A stretch of DNA of 64,000 nt from Solen grandis (GCA_021229015.1 CM037782.1:61290387-61354386); one strand, 5' to 3'; counted from the first letter of the stretch, positions 1 through 10,734 are shown. Notes: a model not told the origin generated them from the sequence alone. Made by a program: numbers and translations.

Positions 1-734
1 TCTATATATACTGCACAAACTCCCCTTTCGGGTATTACTGGCAGGTGAATAAATTTCTAATTTATGCCCACTGATATTATCAATAGCAACATTGATCGCC
101 TGTGCAAAGAAACCTTTTGGATACATAAACTTAGAACTCATGTTCCTGAAGGTTTAAATTCTAAACTTTATACAGTAGATTAATATGCTATAGGAAATGT
201 TTGTATTTTATGGTATGTTTTTTTTTTTCCTATTCATGTTTTTTTATTGTAATAAGCTATAGGAAATGTTTGTATTTTATATCCGAAACAGTACCTATCT
301 CATTTTGACGTTATAAATAGTACGCATAACGTCTGCACTTTCCCGCTTTTTTGACGTTACGTTATTCATGGTGACGTCGTTTCCGTTGTTTATGTTTGAA
401 AGTTATTGTTATCCTGATGAAGGCGTTAGCCGAAACGTTGAAGTAATAACAAATAATAATTTTTCCTACGTGTTGTCGTTGATTTTTTCCACACTAAGAT
501 TACGTAGGCACTATTATACACTGATATTTTCTTCATGTCAAGACCTTGCGGTTCATATAAACATTTTTTTTTCTAATTTTGAACGAAATAAATTTCATTG
601 GCTGATCAAGTAGGACACACTGTGACGTACAGGGGAATTCTATTTTAGCTCAAGCAAATATAAGATACATTTGCACTAGGACTTAAAGTGAATATTATGA
701 TATAGCCCTAGTCAACTCCAAAATATTCTTACAG
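1..734 (+). other. Lectin A intron (3' part) with a dispersed repeat
   Basis: No exon seen. The stretch 500-640 matches 3190-3330 and, inverted, 54080-54215. The last 100 bases before 735 are closely similar to those before the paralogous exon of lectin B. A hammerhead-like motif lies at 406-452. Confidence 0.6.
406..452 (+). ncRNA. Hammerhead-ribozyme-like motif (candidate)
   Basis: CTGATGA at 414-420, a GGC/GCC stem with GTTA loop at 422-431, then GAAAC at 432-436, AC/GT pairing and a GTA cleavage-site candidate at 443-445. The flanks TTGTTAT (406-412) and ATAACAA (446-452) are perfectly complementary as stem I. Departures from the consensus are an unpaired C413 and an extra A421, and stem III is only two pairs. 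Hammerheads of this minimal type are known in Penelope-like and other retroelements. Activity is not shown. Confidence 0.3.
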
Positions 735-845
735 GCACCAATGACAACATGCAGTGTGGGACCACGGATACTGTCACGTGTGCCAACAATGATACCTGTA
801 TCAAAGTGGGCTGCTGTTTCAAGAATGGTGTCTGCCAGTATCCAG
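735..845 (+). CDS. Lectin A exon: six-cysteine module
   Basis: 111 nt between acceptor TTCTTACAG and donor GTACAT, phase 1 at both ends. It encodes 37 residues with the spacing C-x7-C-x5-C-x4-CC-x5-C (core CIKVGCCFKNGVC). The paralogous exon at 53872-53982 is nearly identical in protein, which argues for purifying selection. I do not recognise the module family; the spacing resembles small disulphide-knotted domains. It lies just upstream of the exon for the C-terminal half of the lectin domain. Confidence 0.82.
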
Positions 846-3800
846 GTACATTTCTCTGTCTCGGATAATTGAGCAAAGTTCCCGTCTGAATGTGTCCAGA
901 AGTTTAGCCACAAACTATATTTGCCTCTTTATTTTTCGTATCGTTGACCAAATGTTTTTCAAGCTTATAAAACACATATCGCTACTTTACTCTTTTTTTT
1001 TTTTCGGACTATTGATCACATTTATTTCATTTTTCCGGATTAATCTTTGTTCAGGGATTTTTGTCCGGAGTATTTAACACTTTTTTTCCGGATTGAACTA
1101 CATTATTTGTACCGAAATATGAAACTGTAATATTTGACAGAATTATGTGTCACTTTGTCACTCTCAAACTAAAAGCACAATGTCTAGAAGATTTTCAAAT
1201 CATGTTGTCTTTTCAGACAAACAGAATTTATCCGTATATGAAAACAGGATTCCAGTGGATTACAGCGACGTTTTAATGGATTCCACAAGAAAATGTGTCG
1301 GTTTGTCTAAACTACCAAACGATACTTGGGTTTGGAAGGCCTACGACTGTTCTCGGAAGGGTGACGCAAGGACAGGTTACGTCTGCCAGGAGTGTAACTA
1401 AATATTTATCCTCTATCATTTTATATAAGTATAGAACGAATATTTGGTCGGCCATCAAATGGTTTTATCCGGGTACGCCAGGTTCCTCGCATATCAAGAA
1501 CATTTTAAATAACAATATCACTTTCTATACCACCATTATGACTTGACTTATTTGAATTTACCGTCACTTTGACAGTATTTCAGTCATATAGCGACGTCCA
1601 GCTAATTACAGGTGGAGGAAGAGCCCAAATGCACGGAGGCATCCGGGTAGAACCACCGACCCACCGCAAGCCAGCTGGAAGGCTTCCTCACATGAAAATC
1701 CGAATGACCCTGCCGGGATTCGAACCCACTCGGTGAGGGTCTGAGTGAGTGTTAAAGTCAGCGACTTTACCTTCTCGGCCACGGAGGCCCCCCACCACCA
1801 TTATGAAATAATGGAAAATTTTATTTTTAGTTTTAAAAAATATTCAATTATTTTAGATTAAACTTATCTATTTTAAGTCGATTGTGAAAATAAATTCTCA
1901 CAATTTATGCTGACCACTCTCGACAGAATGGACCAGCACTTAGCGCCTTTGAAGGCCCTAAAAGATCCATACTACCAAAAGGGTTCGAACCCACAACGTT
2001 ATTATACACAGTCGTGTATGTTACCATTGGACCACGGCGCCCTTTTCAACGGTTATTGGACAGGTCAAATTATAATTGATTTTTGTCGAGTCTACTAACG
2101 GTGAGTCCGTCCGTCTGGGGTACTTTTCTATAGTAAACTACCCTGGCCGTATTACAATTACATTTTGTCACGTACGCCATGACCTCGCATTATTAGTAGC
2201 ATATTTTTTCGCAATATCGCTGACCATTACTGCAACGTAAAATCCAAACCCTTCCAAAATTTCATCTCACTTCTGGTACAGGTTGTTGTTCTTTTAACAG
2301 ATCCACGAATATATTAAATGAATAAGCAGACATAGGGAGATAAGTTTCCCAATACTTTTTTATCTTTCGGTAGAGAATTGCATATTCTATTTATTCGAAA
2401 GATTTGAAGAAAAAAAATGAGTTGAAGCGAGTTGACCCCCAAAACGGTTTTCACCGTGTTGATATTTATGTGTACAGTAGGATGTTTTCGGCGTACGCTG
2501 TATAAAATGGAGTTTGACCTATTTCCTGAACCAATTAAATCTTGGTTAGCAACCGAAGAGTTCGAAAAAGCACTCTTTTCATTGGTTTGCATAAATTAAT
2601 TTAGTATATTCCATCATAAAATGAGAGTCTTTCTTCATAATTGCAAATTGTCAGATAATTACATAATGCATCTATTTAAACATAAAAAACATTCAGTTGA
2701 AAAATTCAAACATGAAAACCACCTAGTCTTAACACCTTGGTAGTGGACTCATCCTTCAAAGTGCAAAACTCGCAGTGTGGCTCTTTAAGTTACCTAATAT
2801 AATCAAGTTATCGTAACAGCTTTCCTGACGCAGTTATTTAAATGCTCGTCTGCTAAACAAAAAAGGGCTCGAGTTTTTTGTCCCTTTTTCTCACTGGCTA
2901 GTTTATTACATCTCCTAAATTTAGCGACAAATGCATTTTCTAGCATCAGTAAAAAAAAAAAAACTGTTTACAACTTGCAAGCGTAATTATAATGTTTTTA
3001 TATTTTAACACTTTTATTGTCTTTGACATTAATTTTTTTTCTTACGCCGAATATCGTTTTTAAAAATATTTCTTGTTTAAGACATACAGGAGCAAGTCCT
3101 TGTAGGTACATTTCTAATTAGAGCTAGCAAAACATGAAGTAAGGCAGTCGTCGCTGCAACTAGCTCCGTCCATAATCCGTTTTAGTCACATAGGCACCAT
3201 ACACACTCATATTTTCTTCATATCAGACCTCACGCTTCATTTTATACAATGTATTTATGTATTTTTCAAATTTTTGATCGAATTACAAGCATTTCATGGG
3301 ACGATTAAGTAGGACAAATTATACATGATATATTTATCATAACCCAAAAATTACTTTTTAATTTATTTTTATTTATTTTTTTAATTTACATATTCAATCA
3401 CTTTTGGAACATTTTGCTTTTTCTAATAATTTTTTTTTACATAAGTCAAAATAAAGTTTACATCCTAATATTCATCTTCTGGTAATTAGTTTTTGTTTCA
3501 GCAAATAAAATTATTTATGTTCATATAGTGCAGCAATTGTAATACGTCTGTAGAGAAAAGAAATAGTTGTGTCAACCCCATCAACCCATTATAAATCAAG
3601 ACATTATCATCATCAGCATCATTATCATTATCAGACTGCGGTGATGACTGGCCGGACATCATCCCTTCAACATTGATCATAGCCGACCAAAGGGATTATC
3701 CGACGGGTGATCCAACAGCGGCGTATGATCCGATAGAGTTATCACGTGAGTATACGTCGCATACAAGGCGTAAAAAAGTTTGTTTTTGGTTACCCGACCG

Positions 3801-6800
3801 ACCCATTATTTTACCCCTCGACCCATTTTCTTTCTTTTCTTTTTTTCCGAATGAAGTTTTAAAAAAAAAAGCAATTTCAATGTTTATGTCAATGAATACG
3901 ATCTACCTACCACAATGGTATTGTCTACCAATCTTATAATCTAGTGCATAATAAGAATTTTGTTGCCATAGTTATTTTTTGTTGTTGTTTTTGTTGTTGT
4001 TTTTGTCTCCTTGTCTTCATTAAAATTAGTTTTAAAAACATCACGAAGCAGGCGGCCATTTTGAAAGAAAGGATTAGTTTCGAATTTTCTCAAAAACCGT
4101 ATGGACATCGATTTTGTTGTCAAGCATTGCCATATTAAAAGAAAACAGTAACAAAAATAGTGTTTATGACATTATTTGCAAACATTTCATGACAATATGT
4201 AACAATGCGGATAAAACTGTCGCAGTCACCGCCGGCAGCCCAACTGCACTGCAGCCGACACTAACTTTCAAAGAAATGCGAGCACAGTAAGGGAAAACAG
4301 AAATAAAATCTATTACCACAGAGGACACTTTTATCACTACTTTTGGCAAGAAGCAGGTTACTCGTACATTTCCAAATTTAAAAAAAAGCCAACCCATCAA
4401 CCCTTATTTTTATCAGTCTGTAACCGGAAAAAAAGACTTTATGCCTAAAAAATCTATTTTATTTTTTGTTTTCCCCCCATCTTGGATTGTACTTTATGGG
4501 CACACACTATTTCTTAAGAAATGAACTTATTCATTTACTTTGGAGACACAAATGATGAATAGGTGGAACAGACGTAAGAATTTAATATCTAGTATCCACC
4601 AACCATGCTTAGCGCCAAGTAATACTTTAATGTAGGGGCGAATTTTCGAAAATATGTCTTTTTAGTTATGTACCTGAATTTTAGTAAAATAGGAATTAAA
4701 TGTGGAATGTATTTCAACCTAATTAAGAATTTAGCGCTAAGATTTGTTGGCAAAATACTAGACAGGATACGGAGTGTGGAATGCTTGAAAGGGATTTTCC
4801 ACAAAGCAAAATTCCTTCGTAAAAATGTGTCACTTCCAGACCTTTCTACAACATTGTAGTTGTTAACTTAATATCTGTTTAAGATTGTTTTGGAATCGCT
4901 ATTATTAATTTTAACCAGATTTTAGTACGGTAACCATGCATCCAGAAAAAGGGAGTCACACTCCACTCAAGAAATAAATTGAAATTTAAGAATTTGACTT
5001 CTTTGGAATTAAGCGTAGATTTATACTGCCTTGTATATCAGAGATATTAGGATCACGTGTATACAGTGGAGCTCCCTAATATGGACCCTCTGCAATCAAG
5101 AGTCCCCTATAAATTGGACATTTGTTTTGTCTCGTTTTATTAGTCCCCAACGGTGAAACCGGCTAGGAACTATAGGTTTCCGCGCGTCCTTCCGTCCGGC
5201 CGCCTCGCATTAACCATATTTACCCTTGAAAGGGGCAAGGTCACAGTTGTTAGAATTGCTTTTTATATTTACAGGTTACATCTTCGTGTCCGCTCTATAT
5301 AACTTCAATATCTATGTATGGATTTTCATAAAACTTTACAGAAGTGTTTGTCATAAAAAAGGCGTCAATCATATGCATGTTCAGAAGGTCAAGGTCACAA
5401 ATGTTGTTAGAAATTCTCTTTGGTACTTTAGGCTACATCGACGTTTACACTCTATAATTTCCATATCTATTTTTGGATTTTCATAAAAATTTACAGAAGT
5501 GTTTGTTGTGATACAAAGATGTGTCACGTGCATCAACCTTACGCATTGACACTTAAATATGTCAAAATCAGGAACATTTCTAGTCAACGAGTGTGTGCCA
5601 TTACATATCAAATCTGAATCAATCACAGCCTCTTATCATTTAATGATATTGGTAAAACCCCAATTAAGTAATCTTGAAAAAAATATTTTGCCGCGTTACT
5701 CATTCCGGAAAAGGAATGCTGTGTGAAGAAGAGTGATCTAGATATTGTACATTTTATATTTCAGTGGTGGCCATTATCGGTATTACAGCTGGAAGCGCCA
5801 TCGTGATTGCGCTCCTTGTGGCAGTTGTCGTGGTCGCACTGAAAAAGAAAGGTATGTGTGGGGTTGTTTGACCCCCTTAGTAAACGTTGTTGTTGGCCAA
5901 GCAGTCTTGCAATTACCCTTATATGCTGAGCGTCAAGCAAGGGATCTATAACATTACCATTTTTACGACTTTGGTATGTCGCGGCCGGGGATCGAACCCA
6001 CAACCTCCCCACTAGTAAAGGCGTTTCTTTTCATCGGACACATTTTTTATGGAACTCTGAACAACCGTTAAAAACCGAGGATGATGGGATTCCACCTACA
6101 TTATCTTAAAGCTTTCCATTCAATTTTATCTTTGTCATTAACAACTTCCCTCATAAAGACTCATTTTGACGCCCTCAGTAGGTACCACATAAAGCCTGAT
6201 CAGCAGAAAACCAAAGCTAAACATTACCAAATTTAATTACAAAATCCTCATTTCCAGACCACTGAGGAGCAGCGAACAGCATAAAACCTGATCAGCCTGC
6301 AAGTTACTCGCAGGCTGATCTGGTTTTATGCTGTTCGCATGTCTTTTCATGGTGTCCTCTATGAGGGAAAGGGTTAATGATAACATTGAAATTGAAAGAC
6401 CAATGAACTTTTCTAGATGTGTCCAAAAAGACTGATAGGCTACATTTAGTTCACAGGTAGTCAATGGTTAACCCAATTCATACAAAAGAACACATGGTCT
6501 TGTTGTGAGACTTTTTATGAGCATTTAACTATGAATGGAAAAGACAGTACTTAAAATTCACCTGCTAATACTGAAAAGGTACATTCCAATTACCTATCAG
6601 GCTACCTTTTAAGACAGTGCAACTTACATTCTGTTAACACTGGCCGCGGTTGCCGAGTGTCAGAACATCCGCCCCAGAATCGGAAGGTCATGATTTTGCT
6701 TCCCTGCAACAACATACATATGTTCTCTTGCTTGGCGCTCAGCATGTAAGGGTTATTCCAGGACTGGTTGGCCGGGGGTCAAGATAAGTGACTGTGTGAT

Positions 6801-7114
6801 ATCACTGACAATTTAATACTTTAAGTTCCTTTCGCCAAAAAGGTGTTTTTCGTATTTTAGTTATACCACAAGATGGGTCTGCCAGATTATAAACATGAAA
6901 CCTTGAAGAGCATTGACATAGTGTGAGAGTTTCACCACCTCGCTTTAAAGACCACTTTTCTGTGGAACAAATGGTGGTCTTAATAGCAAGGTTTTACTGT
7001 ACATGTAAAAAGTTTTCGTTTATTTCGACAGGTAAACATAAGGTAGGGGCTCAGAATAACAGAACAGAAAAAAACAACCGGAAGGAAGGGGCGATCATTC
7101 ACGGATGGAACTGA
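735..7114 (+). CDS. Lectin A: membrane-anchored C-type lectin-like protein, 5' part outside the window
   Basis: Joined from exons 735-845, 1217-1393, 5765-5851 and 7032-7114, all linked in phase 1. The signal peptide and N-terminal half of the lectin domain must lie before position 1, by comparison with the complete paralogue lectin B on the other strand. Visible order: six-cysteine module, C-terminal half of a C-type lectin domain (KCVGL, WVWKAYDCS, GYVCQE), one transmembrane helix, short basic cytoplasmic tail ending at TGA 7112-7114. C-type lectin domains bind carbohydrate, protein or other ligands outside the cell and serve in invertebrate immunity or adhesion. The usual sugar-binding WND triplet is absent from the visible half, so Ca-dependent sugar binding is doubtful. 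The gene is convergent with ATG10. A possible polyadenylation signal AATAAA lies at 7507-7512. Exon structure is supported by conservation in lectin B; function is inferred from family only. Confidence 0.8.
1217..1393 (+). CDS. Lectin A exon: C-terminal half of C-type lectin domain
   Basis: Acceptor GTCTTTTCAG at 1207-1216; 177 nt, phase 1-1. It carries the conserved cysteines of a C-type lectin domain (KCVGL, YDCS, GYVCQ) and a sequon NDT. The donor is GTAACT after Q-E; reading through the donor gives C-N-stop (TAA), so intron retention would end the protein just after the domain. The paralogous exon at 53363-53539 has the same length, phase and post-donor stop. Confidence 0.87.
1542..1793 (-). 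repeat. tRNA-headed SINE, family 1, with target-site duplication
   Basis: On the - strand it starts with a tRNA Ser/Leu-like head (GTGGCCGAGAAGGT box A, GGTTCGAATCC box B) followed by a body ending in the '...GACTGAAATACTGTC' 3' part. It is flanked by a perfect 13-bp direct repeat ACCACCATTATGA at 1529-1541 and 1794-1806. It lies in the lectin A intron. The same family occurs at 7582, 12792 and 61911. Confidence 0.85.
1905..2045 (-). repeat. tRNA-like SINE fragment
   Basis: The - strand reads GGCGCCGTGGTCCAATGGTAA and later GGGTTCGAACCC, i.e. A-box and B-box promoter-like sequence of a tRNA head, followed by a short unrelated body. No complete cloverleaf is evident, so I call it a SINE or tRNA pseudogene. 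Confidence 0.55.
2046..3139 (+). other. Lectin A intron, nothing recognised
   Basis: AT-rich intron sequence with poly-A and poly-T runs. Both strands were examined and no exon-like or repeat-like feature could be supported. Confidence 0.5.
3140..3335 (+). repeat. Extra copy of the repeat next to the six-cysteine exon
   Basis: Contains the sequence '...TAGGCACCATACACACTCATATTTTCTTCAT...GATTAAGTAGGACAA' (excerpted), also present at about 500-640 in lectin A and inverted at 54080-54215 in lectin B. In those two places the six-cysteine exon follows about 100-150 bp later; here no such exon follows. It may be a degenerate partial duplication. Confidence 0.5.
3683..3745 (+). CDS. Candidate lectin A stalk exon (weak)
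   Basis: A 63-nt stretch between ATCATAG and a consensus donor GTGAGT, phase 1-1, so it fits in frame between the lectin-domain exon and the transmembrane exon. It encodes an acidic, Pro/Tyr-rich peptide (DYPTGDPTAAYDPIELS) and is more GC-rich than the intron around it. I found no counterpart in lectin B. It may be a lectin A-specific stalk exon or chance; transcript data would settle it. Confidence 0.3.
3746..5129 (+). other. Lectin A intron, nothing firmly recognised
   Basis: Includes a TTG-rich low-complexity stretch near 3978-4010. A short GC-richer part at 4040-4270 gives open frames that match nothing I know. No supported exon. Confidence 0.45.
5130..5535 (+). repeat. Dispersed repeat with internal duplication
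   Basis: Starts with TAGTCCCCAACGGTGAAACC and holds two diverged copies of a unit of about 160 bp ('AAGGTCACA..TTGTTAGAAATT..TATGGATTTTCATAAAA..TTTACAGAAGTGTTTG', excerpted). It is absent from the homologous intron of lectin B, so it probably inserted after the duplication. Confidence 0.55.
5765..5851 (+). CDS. Lectin A exon: transmembrane helix
   Basis: Acceptor TTATATTTCAG, donor GTATGT, 87 nt, phase 1-1. It encodes about 26 hydrophobic residues (VVAIIGITAGSAIVIALL...) followed by KKK, a type I membrane anchor with a basic stop-transfer signal. The paralogous exon 50957-51043 has the same length and phase but differs at about a third of positions while staying hydrophobic. Confidence 0.85.
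5870..6012 (-). repeat. tRNA-headed SINE, family 2, fragment
   Basis: The - strand reads GGTTGTGGGTTCGATCCCCG then CATACCAAAGTCGTAAAAAT and 'GCTTGACGCTCAGCATATAAGGGTA', the body of the second SINE family (other copies at 15955, 16640, 38137, 43420, 58956). The distal 3' part is missing. Confidence 0.65.
6138..6377 (+). mobile_element. MITE family A copy 1 (TTAA-flanked)
   Basis: About 240 bp, bounded by TTAA and ending TATGAGGGAAAGGGTTAA; the 5' terminus is degraded. Centre: a long hairpin made of GAACAGCATAAAACCTGATC and its inverse. It lies in the last intron of lectin A. It is non-coding, so any transposase acts in trans. Confidence 0.85.
6640..6810 (+). repeat. tRNA-headed SINE, family 2, degraded copy
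   Basis: A GGCCGCGGTTGCCGAGTGTC head with a damaged B box, then 'CTTGCTTGGCGCTCAGCATG' and 'CCAGGACTGGTTGGCC', as in the other family 2 copies. Confidence 0.6.
6915..7018. repeat. Short hairpin element, shared by both lectin genes
   Basis: Inverted copies of TTAAGACCAC around 'TTTTCTGTGGAACAAATGG' and an end reading ACAGTAAAACC on the - strand, similar to termini of pogo/Tigger-type MITEs. The same element sits at 48858-48950 just before the lectin B tail exon, so it predates the duplication. Confidence 0.6.
7032..7114 (+). CDS. Lectin A terminal exon: cytoplasmic tail
   Basis: Acceptor ATTTCGACAG; the split codon G+GT gives Gly and the frame continues for 26 more residues (KHKVGAQNNRTEKNN...HGWN) to TGA. 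The tail is polar and basic with no tyrosine-based signalling motif. The first part aligns with the lectin B terminal exon at 48750-48820; the C-termini differ. Downstream sequence to about 7420 is homologous to that after lectin B. Confidence 0.75.
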
Positions 7115-7581
7115 CTTTTTTCTTTATCACCTTTACTTTGTTCCTTATTTCACTGTTAAAAATTGATAAACACTTTTGATATACATGTACTAAGTTGGTT
7201 TTTTTTTGGTTTTTTTTTTGTCTCAGTCTAATCAATATTTACTAATTCACTGAACATCATTTAAGTCATACCCTATAACTGTGCACCTTTAAATCCAGCC
7301 TATAAAATATCTTGCAGTGCATTAGTTGCTGGATGTAGTTTGTTCTTCTGTAGTGTTAAACTTGATTCAAATAATAGGGCAGCAGTTTGTTAGTAAAAAA
7401 AAAGAAAGAAATCTAAGAAAAAAAAGAAATCTATTCACAATCAGAATTATTCAAAGAAAGTTAAGACTATGGCCAAAAAACAGATTTTGAACTGAAATAC
7501 TACTTGAATAAAAAACTAAGTACTAAACCTATATTTTATGACTGTGTATATACATTACTATCTAATCAAATTTATATCATG

Positions 7582-7835
7582 TTGTTGTTGAATTGGGGTT
7601 TACCGTCGCTGCGATAGTATTTCAATCATATAGCGATGTCCAGCTAATTACAGGTGGAGGAAGACCCCGAGTACACAAAGGTACCCGGGTAGAACCACCG
7701 ACCTACAGCAAGCCAGCTGGAAGGCTTCCTCACATGAAAAATCCAAAGTCCCTTCCGGGATTCCAACCCACAGCGGCGAGAGGCTGAAAGATTTGTAGTC
7801 CACCACTGTAACCGCTCGGCCACGGCGGCCCCCAG
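7582..7835 (-). repeat. tRNA-headed SINE, family 1, inserted at the edge of a minisatellite
   Basis: Same family as 1542-1793 (head GGCCGCCGTGGCCGAGCGGT on the - strand; B box mutated to GGTTGGAATCC). It is flanked by a 12-bp direct repeat ATTTATATCATG at 7570-7581 and 7836-7847. The duplicated bases are part of the 28-bp minisatellite unit, so the SINE landed in its first unit. Confidence 0.83.
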
Positions 7836-8165
7836 ATTTATATCATGCCGGTGTGATAATCAGATTTATATCATGCCTGTGTGATAATCACATTTTTTTT
7901 ATGCCTTTGTGATAATCAAATTTAAATTATGCCTGTGTGATAATCAGATTTATATTATGCCTTTGTGATAATCAAATTTTAATTATGCCTGTGTGCTAAT
8001 CACCTTTATATTATGCCTGTGTGATAATCAGATTTACTAGTATATGTTAACTGTGTGATAATCAGATTTTTATTATGCCTGTGTGATAATCAGATTTATA
8101 TCATGCCTGTGTGATAATCGCCTTTATATTATGCCTGTTTGATAATCAGACTTACATTGTGTCTG
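7834..8165 (+). repeat. 28-bp minisatellite, about 12 units
   Basis: Unit AGATTTATATCATGCCTG + TGTGATAATC with point changes (TTATGCC, GATAATCGCC). Tandem units run to about 8165. Spacers are not unique, so it is not a CRISPR array. Confidence 0.85.
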
Positions 8166-9644
8166 TATATTAATTTCTTTTAAATCAGTATCTTTTACTA
8201 TTAAAAGAACGGAAAAGAAAGTCTTTATTTTCTGGAATAAAATCATAGCCAAACACAAGTATAAAATTGTTAAGTTTTTATTACTGAATCTCCATCATTC
8301 TAAAGAACCCAAGTCTTATAACAATCATATTGAAAAGATCATTGGTGCTTAAACATGTTTAACACTTGCTTTAGTAATATGCAAGGTTTTCCGTGACACA
8401 CAAAATTGTCCATTTTAACCCTCAATTTGTTCAAATGGCCCAAAAATATTCCAAAGTTTGCATTTTACATCAATATATCAAGGGGTCATCTGACCCACAT
8501 TTGAACAAGAGCATCACATGCAGATGCCAACGCTTGTCTGTCATTTTTTTTTTTTAAAAAAAAGGGGGAGGAAAATCAGGTCAAAATTGACCTAAGAGTT
8601 ATGGCCCTTGATAAGAATAGTGAACAAGCATATAAAGTTTGATGACTTTAGAAGTTATGGCCAAGGTTAAAGTTTTTCATGACAATGATGCAAACAACAA
8701 TGGCTCCTGTGATTACAATTTCTTTGAAAAATAAATTAGCGAACTTTAATGTATACATTTAAACACACTTTATGTATGCCTACACTATTTCTTTGTAAAC
8801 TTATAGTGTTTTTGACCATAAAGAAACTCTTACGTTTAGTTGCGGTAAGTGGTTTTGTGTTTATATGGTTGTAAACCTTATTATATATGGCTTACCCTTT
8901 CATCATAACCTTGTTTTCTGTTTGGACAAGGTTTTTTTTTTATTTTTTTATTTTTTTTTTCTTTTACCAGTAAGGGTGCTGTAATGATAGCAGGTTATAA
9001 GCAAACTATGTTTAAACGTTGTTTGGTTTGTTTGTCATAAGCATGTCTCTATTGTATAATATTTGCAATTTGTATGTTCTTTGTCAATTTGTATGTTCTT
9101 TGTCAATTTGTCTTTATATGTAATCTTCAATATTGGAGGAAATAAAGATATAATTATAATGGGGCCTTATAAAACAAGACTTGAGACAGGCAGAGTGACA
9201 TGATTAAGATGCCGACATGTATGATGGCAGACGTCATTTTTCTTGAAGAATCAGCTGCATCTAGATACTGCAGGAGATCATGGTCATGGTCTAGAGGTGC
9301 TGGCCCTGTATGATCATGATCTCTGATAATCCAGGCAAACATCTCCTGTGCCAATCACTGAAATAGATCTATGTGATTCCTCACCATGGTAATCTACAAT
9401 AGATTGAAATACAATGACATTAGCATGTTCATACTTACTTTGACAATAGTCAAACCTGTTTTAAGCTGTCAATCAAAGGATCAAGAGAAAGTGACTGCTT
9501 AACAGAGATGGTTGTTAAATGATGGTTAAACATATCAACAAAATGCTAATTTGGTAATATCAAAATTGACTGCTAAATGCAGGTTGACCGCTTAATACAG
9601 GTGGCTGCTAAGGCAGATTCAACTGTTCATTGTATTTACAACAT
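8166..9644. other. Intergenic, mostly unassigned
   Basis: Lies between the ends of lectin A and ATG10. At about 8500-8710 it holds a fragment of a dispersed repeat beginning AACAAGAGCATCACATGCAG, also at 14990. Further poly-T tracts near 8930-8960 and a short duplication of CAATTTGTATGTTCTTTGT near 9066-9105. No gene seen. Confidence 0.5.
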
Positions 9645-9875
9645 TTAACCCTTTCCCTCATAGAAGACACCATGAAAAGAACCTATGCGAACAGCATAAA
9701 ACCAGATCAGCCTGCGAGTGATCAGGTTTTATGCTGTTCGCTGCTCCTCAGTGGTCTGGAAATGAGGATTTTGTAATTAAATTTGGTAAGGTTTAACTGT
9801 GGTTTTCTGCAGATCAGGCTTTATGTGATACCTATTGAGGGCGTCAAAATGAGTCTATATGAGGGAAAGGGTTAA
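9645..9875 (-). mobile_element. MITE family A copy 2
   Basis: TTAACCCTTTCCCTCATA to TATGAGGGAAAGGGTTAA, opposite orientation to copy 1. The central hairpin is shortened: the CTCGCAGG arm is lost on one side. Confidence 0.9.
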
Positions 9876-10432
9876 AGGGTATCAATCAGAGGAGTCCTGA
9901 TTCTAAACTGACACAGGTCAAAGTGATTTAGCAAGATCTCTAATTCTGTTCATGAGCAGAAAGATTAATTAACATGACATTTTTAAATATTTGAGAATAT
10001 AAAACGAAATCTGAACAGATTATTTTGGCCTATATACTATGATCAAAGGGATTCTGGAAGAAAAATAACTCAGGTCATATATTACGAGGGAAACTACTCT
10101 CCAAAGGGCCAGAATTATACCTGCAACAAAAAAGTGCATTTATCTTGTATATTTTTTTAAAAATCCTTAAAAGTTTTACAGCTATCCCAAGCTTATACAA
10201 TGACGTTCTTAAATGATGGTTATTTAGCAGCAAGACACAATTTGCGACACAAACGGAAATTTTTTGTCCATTGAAACGGGTGCGTACACCTGGTTTTCAC
10301 AAGTAAGATACCAGTTCAGTGACATACATAACAAAGTTTAAACATATTTTATTGCCAATACTTTATGACATACATGATACAAAACCAAATAGTAACCAAC
10401 AAATGGGTCAAGCAGCACATTCCAAAACTTAG

Positions 10433-10648
10433 TTAATTACCCTTTTCTTCATATAGACTCATTTTGATGAATTGACAGAGCAGACCCAGGGTTTTCTCTG
10501 TTTGCTTATACAATATTGTAGCTCAAATTCAACGTAGTCTGCAGAGCAAAGAAAAATCCATTGTTTCATATACCATTTAAAGTTCAGTTAATTATAATAT
10601 TCATGAAGTCAGAAATTTGTATATGAATATTCATGAAGTAAAGGGTTA
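10433..10648 (-). mobile_element. MITE family B copy, degraded
   Basis: Ends TTAATTACCCTTTTCTTCAT and ATGAAGTAAAGGGTTA; the interior carries 'GAGCAGACCCAGG' and 'GTCTGCAGAGCAAAG', related to the copy at 10735-10966. Confidence 0.6.
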
Positions 10649-10734
10649 CTGCTCTCCCCAACAGCTGAACACACATAACCTGTATCTTACTATTAAAACA
10701 ATCAATGTCCTTTATTTTCAATAGTTAACCCTTT

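Noticed and set aside
695..913. 72-codon frame on the - strand
   Set aside because: It is the antisense shadow of the six-cysteine exon; the + strand reading has splice sites, phase and a conserved cysteine pattern.
4164..4400. 78-codon hydrophobic frame on the - strand
   Set aside because: No family resemblance, no splice-site support, and inside the lectin A intron.
7834..8165. CRISPR-like array
   Set aside because: Units are contiguous with no unique spacers, and the context is eukaryotic.
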